A stretch of DNA of 13,036 nucleotides from CAVPRW01 sp046727435 [NCBI: bacterium]. Its GTDB lineage: Bacteria > Tectomicrobia > Entotheonellia > J063. The translations under genes were made by a program, and so were the position numbers. Of this stretch, positions 7,620 through 13,036 are shown in pieces. Position 1 is the first letter of the stretch. Each line of letters opens with the position of its first letter. Below the pieces are notes generated by a model. It saw only the letters and a program-made list of their open reading frames with translations, was not told the DNA's origin and made no database searches. The DNA lies in NCBI GenBank assembly GCA_046727435.1, contig JBKPCR010000279.1, positions 1 through 13,036 of the forward strand. Reading direction: 5' to 3'.

Positions 7620-8486
7620 ATGGCTATCATCCAGGCTTCTGTTGGTCGTGGTGGTGTAAACAGACCTGAGGATGTCCGCATGGTGCAGGAACTGCTCAAC
7701 AAGCATACCCGTCCCCCCATGCAGCTTCTCCAAGTTGATGGCATGGCCGGCCCCAAAACTATCGCAGCCATTGAAGCATTCCAAAGACACAATCTCTCTA
7801 TGATCCATCCAGACGGGCGTGTGGATCCAGATGGGCGAACCTTGATCGCTCTGTCCAGCAACGCCAGCGTGCCTCTCCCCACATCATCATTTCGCCTCCC
7901 CACTGGGCCCGGGAGGGCTGGTCTCATGGAGGCGGATTTCGAGCGGGCGGCGCGAACTCTCCAGTGCGAAATTGCCGGCATAAAAGCCGTCGCCGAAGTA
8001 GAATCCCGTGGCGATGGGTTCCTTGCCTCCGGACGACCGAAAATTCTGTTTGAGGCCCATGTGTTCTCACGGCGAACACAGCATCAATACGATCGAACCC
8101 ACGCTGATATTTCAAGCCCTAGCTGGAATAGGGCACTTTACAAAGGTGGGGAAAAAGAGTATGAGCGGTTAGAGAAAGCCATGGCTCTCAACACTCAGGC
8201 CGCATTGGAGTCAGCCTCGTGGGGCCGCTTTCAAATTATAGGTTTTAACCATCAGAATGCCAGCTTTGCCTCCGTTGAGACGTTTGTAAATGCGATGTTC
8301 GAATCAGAGGGCCGTCATCTGGATGCCTTTATCAGTTTTGTACAAGCTACAGGCCTCACGGCTCCTCTGCGGGAAAAACGCTGGGCGGATTTCGCGCGAG
8401 GCTACAACGGTGAGGGATTTGCCGAGAATCAGTATGATGTTAAGCTTAAGGCTGCTTACGATAAATATCGCAAACAAGAGCAGTAG
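7620..8486 (+). CDS. N-acetylmuramidase with N-terminal peptidoglycan-binding domain (DUF3380 type)
   Basis: A 288-residue peptidoglycan hydrolase. Residues 1-79 form a PG_binding_1 module (GVNRPEDVRMVQELLNKH, then DGMAGPKTIAAIEAFQRHN and PDGRVDPDGRTLIAL). After a proline/serine linker (80-100), residues 104-288 form the N-acetylmuramidase domain (Pfam Muramidase, formerly DUF3380): EADFERAARTLQCEIAGIKA, AEVESRGDGF with E128 as the likely catalytic glutamate, GRPKILFEAHVFSR, ALESASWGRFQIIGFNH (195-211), FVNAMFESEGRHLDAFISFV and WADFARGYNGEGF. It would cut the MurNAc-GlcNAc glycan strand. There is no signal peptide and no holin beside it, so export must be by phage-type lysis or by a contractile/type VI-like apparatus. 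ATG 7620 is preceded by AAAGGGG; the in-frame TTG at 7563 has no such site. The gene is more A+T-rich than its neighbours and is followed 180 bases later by a secreted-protein gene. The domain call is firm; the biological role (phage lysin, effector or autolysin) is open. Confidence 0.9.
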   Translation: MAIIQASVGRGGVNRPEDVRMVQELLNKHTRPPMQLLQVDGMAGPKTIAAIEAFQRHNLSMIHPDGRVDPDGRTLIALSSNASVPLPTSSFRLPTGPGRAGLMEADFERAARTLQCEIAGIKAVAEVESRGDGFLASGRPKILFEAHVFSRRTQHQYDRTHADISSPSWNRALYKGGEKEYERLEKAMALNTQAALESASWGRFQIIGFNHQNASFASVETFVNAMFESEGRHLDAFISFVQATGLTAPLREKRWADFARGYNGEGFAENQYDVKLKAAYDKYRKQEQ

Positions 8487-8571
8487 AGGGCGGTAGCCCG
8501 AGTACATGGCTATGAATGTGACTGGCCGTTATCGACGCTACCCCGAAGGCTGGTGGCTGGAGTGATCGTAT

Positions 8572-8590
8572 AGGCAGCTGCCTGGTTTTT
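8572..8590 (+). terminator. weak terminator-like hairpin after the muramidase gene
   Basis: AGGCAGCTGCCT at 8572-8583 is a perfect 12-base palindrome followed by GGTTTTT. As RNA it could form only a four-pair stem with an AGCT loop, so it is a weak intrinsic terminator at best. If real it would separate transcription of the muramidase from the secreted-protein gene; read-through is likely. Confidence 0.22.
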
Positions 8591-8666
8591 GATGGGCAAT
8601 CCATCATGGCTGTTTTACTAATGGTGAGTGAGGCAAATAGGATTACTTAGTTGGATTATAAAGCTG

Positions 8667-9197
8667 ATGAGGAAATTGCTGCTACTGCTCAGCATAGTGT
8701 TACTTCATTGGAATACCAGTCTATTAGCCAATGAGGCGCAGGGGACTCTTTGCCGGCAAGGAGAAGAGGTATTATTTAGCTGTCCTATCAAGGATGGAAC
8801 AACGATGGTGTCTCTGTGTGGCTCAAAGCATCTTACTGCGCAAGAGGGTTACTTGCAGTATAGATTTGGGCGTGCAGATCATATCCAATTGGAGTTTCCG
8901 GCACAGCATCAGGAGACTCAGAAAATGTTTCGCTACGCCCAATATTCTCGCTATCAAGTGAACCGTGTGGCCGTTAGTTTTCAGAGAGGTGGCTACACGT
9001 ATGCACTATTCGATAGCTACGAAGGCGACATGCTTCCGAAAACCCATCAGCAGGGTGTACAGGTAACGCCTTCTGGAGTTGCACGGAAGAAAGTCACCCG
9101 TATGTGTCGTAGGGCTGCTACCGGCAATTTATACAGCCTGAGCTCTATCCTTCCTTGTGATAAAGATGATCCCTTAAATATGGGAGAATGCCGATAG
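8667..9197 (+). CDS. secreted six-cysteine protein, candidate immunity or accessory partner of the muramidase
   Basis: From ATG 8667 the product has 176 residues. MRKLLLLLSIVLLHWNTSLLA is a signal peptide: a positive n-region, a leucine-rich core, and likely cleavage after A21. The mature part holds six cysteines (C29, C39, C51, C147, C164, C175), enough for three disulfides, and looks beta-rich: EEVLFSCPIKDGTTMVSLCG, GYLQYRFGRADHIQLEFP, RYQVNRVAVSFQRGGYTYAL. The pattern CxxGEEVLFSC...VSLC...GYLQYRFG and the end PCDKDDPLNMGEC resemble, from memory, uncharacterised periplasmic proteins of Proteobacteria; no biochemical role is known to me. A GTG at 8628 would add 13 residues; neither start has a clear Shine-Dalgarno. 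It is the most A+T-rich gene here (hand counts of single 60-base rows ran from about 38 to 50% G+C, against 68% for one row of the amidohydrolase). A periplasmic protein next to a wall hydrolase suggests an immunity or inhibitor role, but this rests on position only. Confidence 0.78.
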   Translation: MRKLLLLLSIVLLHWNTSLLANEAQGTLCRQGEEVLFSCPIKDGTTMVSLCGSKHLTAQEGYLQYRFGRADHIQLEFPAQHQETQKMFRYAQYSRYQVNRVAVSFQRGGYTYALFDSYEGDMLPKTHQQGVQVTPSGVARKKVTRMCRRAATGNLYSLSSILPCDKDDPLNMGECR

Positions 9198-9356
9198 GTT
9201 GCCGCCCCTCTACCTGCCATCCCACAGGGTGTGAAGCCGAGGGTCCGGCTCTCGCAAGCCGCTGTGCCGAGCATGCCGCACCGCGTGCGCCGTCTTCGGG
9301 TCCAGGCTAGCCCACGGCTTCGATGACGGTCCCGACCACTCGATCATGACATGCCA

Positions 9357-9390
9357 CCCTCACCCCAGCCCTTTCCCGGAGGGAGAGGGC
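9357..9390 (+). repeat. intergenic hairpin repeat, copy 1
   Basis: CCCTCACCCCAGCCCTTTCC begins a short repeat whose core (9369-9389) is CCCTTTCCC, a GGA loop, and GGGAGAGGG: nine pairs with one G-T. It closely matches the copy at 11547 (few differences over about 37 bases). It lies 3' of the amidohydrolase gene (minus strand) and of the secreted-protein gene (plus strand), where it could act as a convergent transcription barrier, although no T-run follows. Confidence 0.7.
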
Positions 9391-9417
9391 GCACCGTCTG
9401 GGGACGTGACTTGGTGC

Positions 9418-9439
9418 CTATACTCCCGGGGGAGAGGGA
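9418..9439 (+). repeat. degenerate hairpin repeat, copy 2, inside the amidohydrolase end
   Basis: TACTCCCGGGGGAGAGGG carries the right half of the repeat seen at 9357, with a degraded left arm. It lies within the amidohydrolase frame and encodes, on the minus strand, the final residues SPSPPGV and the TAG stop. The two copies are 28 bases apart. Confidence 0.5.
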
Positions 9440-10944
9440 CTAAGTTCGGACATGATTGGTGCAGCATAGCGATTGACGGCGTAGGGGAGGGTCACAGCAG
9501 CACGGCAGGCGGCGGCGACATAGGGCCGCAACTGCTGCGCCAGGGCCCAGGCAGCGGTATTTTGCGCACGCAGCCGATCCGCCGCCTCCTGGGCTTGCGT
9601 CTGCAGCTTCCCTTCGTCCACGGTCAACACCCGCCCATGATCCAGGACCACCCGTCCACCCACCAGGACGGTGGTGACGTCGGCGCCGGTCTCCGCATAC
9701 ACCAGGGCGTTGAGGGGCTGATTGAGCGGTTGCAAGAACACCGAATTGGTGCGCAGCAGAACGAGGTCGGCCTTCCGTCCCGGCGCCACCGCGCCGATGT
9801 CATCCGCCAGCCCAAGGACGCGCGCGCTGCCCTGCGTGGCCATGCGGTACACCTCTCTGGCGCCCACCCAGTTGTCCTGATCATGAGGAAAGCGGACTTT
9901 GTTGACCAGCGCCGCAAAGCGCATGGCCTCAAACATGTTCAGGTTATCCGAGCTCATCGATCCATCGGTCCCTAGACCAACCGTCAGCCCCCGATCGAGC
10001 ATCTCCCGCGTTGGCGCGATGCCACTTCCGAGTTTGAGATTGCTGGCCGGATTGTGCGCCACGGCCGCACCGGCATCGGCCAGCCGTTGAATGTCTTCGG
10101 GAGTGAGCCAGACTCCATGGGCTCCCACGAACCCAGTTTGGAGGAGGCCGAGATCGGCTAGATGGCCGACGATGGTTGTGCCCCAGCGCCGTTGTGCATA
10201 GACGGCTTGGACTTTCGATTCAGCCAAATGCGTATGCAGCCCCACGCCATATTCCTGAGCCAGTCGTCCGCAGCCCAACAAAAAGTCATCGCTGCACTGT
10301 CCGGGAATGGTGGGAGCCACGGCGACGCGGATACGCCCACCGGCTGCACCATGCCATAGACGAATGGTATTTTCGGTAATCTGTAGAAGGCCCGCAGTGG
10401 GATCGGCCTGGATCTGCTCCACCGTCTGACGCAGATCAGGTGGGAGGATCTCCAAAAGGCCCGGAACGACTCGATAAAATACCACATCACCCACGGCCGG
10501 CGCCACGACCACCCGTAATCCAACTTCGATATAGGCCCGCACCACGGCCTCGACCACCTCGCTGCTCGGAGCTGGCACGGACATGAATAGATCGTAGGCG
10601 GATGTGCACCCGGTCTTAAGCATCTCGATGGCGCCGATCGCTGCGGAGAGGTAGTGATCTTCCGGAGTGCGGCAGCCGTTCAGGGCTGGGCTATGTGTTA
10701 AGAGATCTTCAAGCGTCCAGTTGTCGGCGAGACCTTTAAACAGATTGTTATGCGCATGGGTGTGGGCATTAGCGAGGCCAGGGAGTACAAGGTATCCGGT
10801 GGCGCTCAGTTCCTCGGTACCGGGTGGGCAGGAAAGCTTGCACCCAACCGCAACAATATGGTCTGCCTCGATAAGCACGTCGGCGGGCTCTAGGGCCATT
10901 TGCGCGCTATTCAACACCTGTCCGCCACGAATCAATAGAGCCAT
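9418..10944 (-). CDS. amidohydrolase of the ATZ/TRZ (chlorohydrolase/deaminase) family
   Basis: A 508-residue metal-dependent TIM-barrel hydrolase of the cytosine/guanine deaminase-like branch (TrzA/AtzA, SAH/MTA deaminase relatives). The metal site is complete: HTH at H61/H63 in GLANAHTHAHNN, H237/H239 and the catalytic E242 in GVGLHTHLAES, H276 in GAHGVWL, and D327 in GLGTDGSMSSDN. Flanking elements fit the family: MALLIRGGQVLN and a beta-sandwich domain at the N-terminus, and GAVAPGRKADLVLL (385-398) returning to it. It should deaminate or dechlorinate a purine, pyrimidine or triazine-like ring; substrate is not readable. GAGGAGGCG lies just before ATG 10944, so the start is firm. The 508 residues exceed the usual 430-470; the excess is a C-terminal helical tail (about 445-500) and the repeat-encoded SPSPPGV. 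It follows the zinc-ribbon gene by 94 bases and may share its transcript. Confidence 0.9.
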   Translation of the reverse strand: MALLIRGGQVLNSAQMALEPADVLIEADHIVAVGCKLSCPPGTEELSATGYLVLPGLANAHTHAHNNLFKGLADNWTLEDLLTHSPALNGCRTPEDHYLSAAIGAIEMLKTGCTSAYDLFMSVPAPSSEVVEAVVRAYIEVGLRVVVAPAVGDVVFYRVVPGLLEILPPDLRQTVEQIQADPTAGLLQITENTIRLWHGAAGGRIRVAVAPTIPGQCSDDFLLGCGRLAQEYGVGLHTHLAESKVQAVYAQRRWGTTIVGHLADLGLLQTGFVGAHGVWLTPEDIQRLADAGAAVAHNPASNLKLGSGIAPTREMLDRGLTVGLGTDGSMSSDNLNMFEAMRFAALVNKVRFPHDQDNWVGAREVYRMATQGSARVLGLADDIGAVAPGRKADLVLLRTNSVFLQPLNQPLNALVYAETGADVTTVLVGGRVVLDHGRVLTVDEGKLQTQAQEAADRLRAQNTAAWALAQQLRPYVAAACRAAVTLPYAVNRYAAPIMSELSPSPPGV

Positions 10945-11038
10945 CTAGGCGCCTCCTCAAGGCACTGTTCGTCAGACGTGCGCCCTTGAACCAGGGAACG
11001 GTTGAGACGCGCAGGCCATCGATGATCGGAATCGGGGT

Positions 11039-11368
11039 TCAGCGTGACTCAACTGCGGCAAATCCTAGCTGTAGCAGGGCATGGCAGTCGGTGCAAACCA
11101 ACGCATCTGGGGGACCACCTTCTGGTGTCACCCTGTACACCTCAAAACTATCGCACTGCACGCAGGCGACCGTGGGAGCCAGGGAATCACGTTCCTGCGG
11201 CGGTTTTTCGATGCCGGTGAGCATCCGCCCCAACGGTTCAGTGAAGAGCTCGAAGGTGGTATAGCAAGCGCTACAGATGTGATTGAAGCAGCATTTGGGC
11301 TCGCAGGTGTAGGTGATCTCGCTGGAACCGCAGGAAGGACACTGCACTATCAGCGGCTGAGGCATCAT
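11039..11368 (-). CDS. small double zinc-ribbon protein
   Basis: A 109-residue protein with two zinc-ribbon-like cysteine sets: C10xxC13 with C32xxC35, and C69xxC72 with C92xxC95. Three further cysteines (C22, C26, C27, in TCEPKCCF) sit inside the first finger. The linker LGRMLTGIEKPPQERDSLAP joins the two. Such ribbons bind zinc (or, less often, iron) and serve in protein or nucleic-acid contacts; nothing here tells which. AGAGGTGAG stands just upstream of tandem ATG codons at 11368 and 11365, which supports a real gene. It is transcribed toward the amidohydrolase 94 bases away, so it may be a partner or regulator of it, but I know of no named family with this pairing. No signal peptide or membrane segment is visible; it should be cytosolic. 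Confidence 0.75.
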   Translation of the reverse strand: MMPQPLIVQCPSCGSSEITYTCEPKCCFNHICSACYTTFELFTEPLGRMLTGIEKPPQERDSLAPTVACVQCDSFEVYRVTPEGGPPDALVCTDCHALLQLGFAAVESR

Positions 11369-11483
11369 ACGTAGCTCACCTCTCTAGGGCGATGCGCCAT
11401 CAAAACCCCACCGGTCACGCCTCCCCTGTCCCAACTTTCCCTCACAAGGGGCATAGACAGCAAATTAAGTGCCCAGCCGAGTT

Positions 11484-11516
11484 CCTTTCTCCCTCCAGGA
11501 AAGGATGAGGGTAAGG
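11484..11516 (-). repeat. hairpin repeat, inverted degenerate copy
   Basis: Read on the minus strand this is CCTTACCCTCATCCTTTCCT followed by GGAGGGAGAAAGG, a diverged copy of the element at 9357 and 11547 in opposite orientation. Six pairs (CCTTTC / GAAAGG) can still form. Its presence 30 bases from another copy gives an inverted pair. Confidence 0.55.
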
Positions 11517-11546
11517 GCGGCAGGGCATGATCTAGCGGTCGGAATT

Positions 11547-11580
11547 CCCTCACCCCGGCCCTCTCCCAGTGGGAGAGGGG
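11547..11580 (+). repeat. intergenic hairpin repeat, best-preserved copy
   Basis: CCCTCACCCCGGCCCTCTCC begins this copy. The core (11559-11579) is CCCTCTCCC, an AGT loop and GGGAGAGGG, a perfect nine-pair hairpin. Substitutions relative to copy 1 at 9369-9389 restore pairing within the arms, which suggests the hairpin itself is kept. Confidence 0.72.
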
Positions 11581-11693
11581 GCACAGCGCGCCTCACTGAC
11601 TGTTTTGAACCTCATTCGGCACCTATGCCCACGAGAGGGAGGGATTCGCGCGGAGGTGCAATGCCCCGCATTCACATGACATTGTCCCTGCGT

Positions 11694-12146
11694 TCATCGG
11701 CCTGTGAGCCCCACCAAGAGTGGCACCACTTCGAGGTCAACGCCGAGCATCTCGTCAACCGGCAGGGCGTGCAGCGGGCAGAAGAAAGCTGTCTCGACGT
11801 CATCGCCGTTACCCTGGGGCACGAGCATCCCCCCCACCAACCGCACTTCCCAGTGGGTGGCAATCAGCTGTTGAACGGGATTCAGCCGGGCACGATGCAG
11901 CTGGTTCGTCGCCCATAGGACGCGGACCGGCTCCACCTCCAGGCCGGTCTCCTCGGTGAACTCGCGGCGCAGGGCGTCCAGCGGAGCCTCGCCCAGTTCG
12001 ATCCCACCTCCAGGGAACCCCACAACGCCCAGAAAGGTTTTCGGCGCGCGCACGAGCAATACCTGACCATCCTGGATCAGTACGCCATAGATGGCCGGTC
12101 TAAAACGCTGAATCCCTGTATGCGTCATATCCACACGATGATCCAT
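11694..12146 (-). CDS. Nudix hydrolase
   Basis: A 150-residue Nudix-fold pyrophosphohydrolase. The Nudix box is exact at residues 47-69: G47, x5, E53, x7, R61-E62, F63, E65-E66, G68, L69 (GGIELGEAPLDALRREFTEE then TGL), with the usual preceding strand FLGVVGFPGG. It would cleave a nucleoside-diphosphate-X compound with Mg2+ bound by the E65/E66 region; the substrate is not deducible. ATG 12146 is preceded by GGGGCGAGG; an internal ATG at 12128 has no ribosome site. It begins 31 bases after the enolase-superfamily gene on the same strand, so both are probably one transcript, although no biochemical link between them is evident. Confidence 0.92.
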   Translation of the reverse strand: MDHRVDMTHTGIQRFRPAIYGVLIQDGQVLLVRAPKTFLGVVGFPGGGIELGEAPLDALRREFTEETGLEVEPVRVLWATNQLHRARLNPVQQLIATHWEVRLVGGMLVPQGNGDDVETAFFCPLHALPVDEMLGVDLEVVPLLVGLTGR

Positions 12147-12177
12147 ACCCTCGCCCCGTTACTCATAATACTCGCAT

Positions 12178-13036
12178 CTACGGCCCTTCATCCTTGGCCT
12201 GGCGCAACGCCCGTGGCGGAAATTGTCGATACGGGTGCTTCGCCAGCTCCTCCTCCTTGAGCTCGAGCCCCAGGCCTGGCCCGGTCGGGAGCTTAATGTA
12301 GCTATTTTCCACGCTGAACGGATTGACCGCGATCTCGTCGCCCCGTTCCTTGAAATTGATGAAGTACTCGGTAATGAGGAAATTCGGCATACAGGCCGCC
12401 ACGTGCAGGGTGGCCGCCAGGCCGATGGTCGTGCTGTTGTAATTATGGGGCGAGACGACGACCAGGTATGGCTCTGCCATCGCGGCGATCTCTTTGAGCT
12501 CGAGGATGCCGCCACAGTTGCACACGTCGGGGTTGATGATGTCGGCAGCCTGTTTCTCAAAGACCTCCCGGAACTCGGCCTTGGTGTACAATTCCTCGCC
12601 GGTGACCACGGGCAGGTGGATCTCCCGCTTGCAGGCGGCCAACTCATCCAGGCTGCGAGCCGACACTGGCTCTTCGTACCAGAAGGGTTGGGACGCTTCC
12701 AGCATGCGGGCGATGCGGACCGCATGCATGGGCGCTAAACGCCGGTGCACCTCAACCAGGATGTCGATCTCAGCACCGACCGACTCACGCACCGCCCGTA
12801 CGTTCTCCACCGCTGCTAACTCGGTCTTGCGGTCGATGTGCGTGCGCCAGGGGCCTGGGAAGGGATCGAACTTCAAAGCGGTAAACCCGCGCGCCACGGT
12901 CTCGGCGGCCTTCTTGGCGAGAACGTCAGGGGTCTTGGCGCCCTCGTACCAGCCGTTGGCATAGACCCGGATCTGCTCGCGACACGGCCCTCCCAAGAGA
13001 TTGTAGACGGGGGTGTTCAGGTGTTTGCCGACGACG
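12178..13036 (-). CDS. enolase-superfamily enzyme (mandelate racemase/galactonate dehydratase-like), 5' end outside the window
   Basis: The visible 285 residues are the C-terminal part of a mandelate-racemase/muconate-lactonizing-type protein; the frame stays open to the window edge, so the N-terminal cap domain and start lie beyond 13036. The first visible segment, GKHLNTPVYNLLGGPCREQI, is the hinge into the barrel. Then come GFTALKFDPFPGPWR (galactonate-dehydratase-like K motif), ILVEVHRRLAP (first metal carboxylate E and the adjacent H), FWYEEPVSARS (second ligand), VVTGEELYTK (third ligand), INPDVCNCGGILELKEIAAM and VVSPHNYN with the likely catalytic histidine. This set fits a sugar-acid dehydratase using Mg2+; the exact sugar acid is unknown. 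The first ligand appears as Glu where E. coli galactonate dehydratase has Asp. The stop is 31 bases before the Nudix start. Confidence 0.88.
   Translation of the reverse strand, partial: VVGKHLNTPVYNLLGGPCREQIRVYANGWYEGAKTPDVLAKKAAETVARGFTALKFDPFPGPWRTHIDRKTELAAVENVRAVRESVGAEIDILVEVHRRLAPMHAVRIARMLEASQPFWYEEPVSARSLDELAACKREIHLPVVTGEELYTKAEFREVFEKQAADIINPDVCNCGGILELKEIAAMAEPYLVVVSPHNYNSTTIGLAATLHVAACMPNFLITEYFINFKERGDEIAVNPFSVENSYIKLPTGPGLGLELKEEELAKHPYRQFPPRALRQAKDEGP

Larger units (their letters stand above)
11369..11693. other. intergenic region with two hairpin repeats
   Basis: A 325-base gap on the minus side between the Nudix stop and the zinc-ribbon start. It holds the inverted repeat copy at 11484-11516 and the direct copy at 11547-11580. 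A promoter for the zinc-ribbon/amidohydrolase unit is expected in its left part but no clear -35/-10 pair is visible. Small frames crossing it are repeat-derived or lack ribosome sites. Confidence 0.5.

Noticed and set aside
9198-9356. Possible degraded coding remnant on the minus strand (reads VGTVIEAVG, then a stop)
   Set aside because: The fragment is too short and frame-broken to assign; nothing else in these 159 bases supports a gene or mobile element.
9346-9975. 209-residue plus-strand frame opposite the amidohydrolase
   Set aside because: It covers the antisense of the amidohydrolase C-terminal half and the repeats, and has no credible protein features.
12223-12738. 171-residue plus-strand frame opposite the enolase-superfamily gene
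   Set aside because: It mirrors conserved metal-ligand segments of the minus-strand gene, so it is a shadow frame.
1-13036. CRISPR array, tRNA, rRNA or intact insertion sequence
   Set aside because: Reading both strands by eye I found no regularly spaced direct repeats, no tRNA-like T-loop/anticodon pattern and no transposase motif; the only repeats seen are the short hairpin elements.

Overview
This is a 13 kb piece of a bacterial chromosome with mostly high G+C genes, packed on both strands. No rRNA, tRNA, CRISPR array, intact transposon or phage structural gene is visible. The mix of stand-alone catabolic and flavin enzymes (LLM oxidoreductase, MSMEG_1061-type PPOX protein, PAL-like NHL propeller, ATZ/TRZ amidohydrolase, enolase-superfamily enzyme, Nudix) and scattered short G-rich/C-rich hairpin repeats between genes suits a large genome of an uncultured environmental lineage, such as Tectomicrobia/Entotheonella-, Rokubacteria- or Deltaproteobacteria-like groups. 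That assignment is an inference from gene style only; no marker gene is present.

Layout. (1) 46-2412 (+): a RecD2-type helicase. (2) 2467-2773 (-): a small gene of about 100 codons that is readable only across a one-base frameshift, with a -10-like box just upstream that would give a leaderless mRNA. (3) 2911-3789 (+): an NHL-repeat propeller with strong likeness to peptidyl-alpha-hydroxyglycine alpha-amidating lyase. (4) 3849-4916 (-) and 5252-5848 (+): an LLM flavin oxidoreductase and a PPOX-fold flavoprotein, divergent across a 335-base gap. (5) 5996-6601 and 6689-7270 (+): two unrecognised proteins with good ribosome binding sites. (6) 7620-8486 and 8667-9197 (+): a muramidase with a peptidoglycan-binding domain, then a signal-peptide, six-cysteine protein. 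Both are clearly more A+T-rich than their surroundings and look like an imported cassette. (7) 9418-11368 (-): an amidohydrolase preceded by a small double zinc-ribbon protein. (8) 11694-13036 (-): an enolase-superfamily dehydratase/racemase, cut by the window edge, followed 31 bases later by a Nudix hydrolase.

How they may work together. Most units look like independent housekeeping or catabolic genes. The best candidate for a distinct system is the muramidase/secreted-protein pair: a cell-wall hydrolase without a signal peptide next to a predicted periplasmic cysteine-rich protein is the arrangement expected of an antibacterial effector with its immunity protein, or of a phage-derived lysin with an accessory protein. 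Other points of note are a hairpin repeat family (four copies recognised), one copy of which supplies the last codons and stop of the amidohydrolase, and the frameshifted leaderless small gene.
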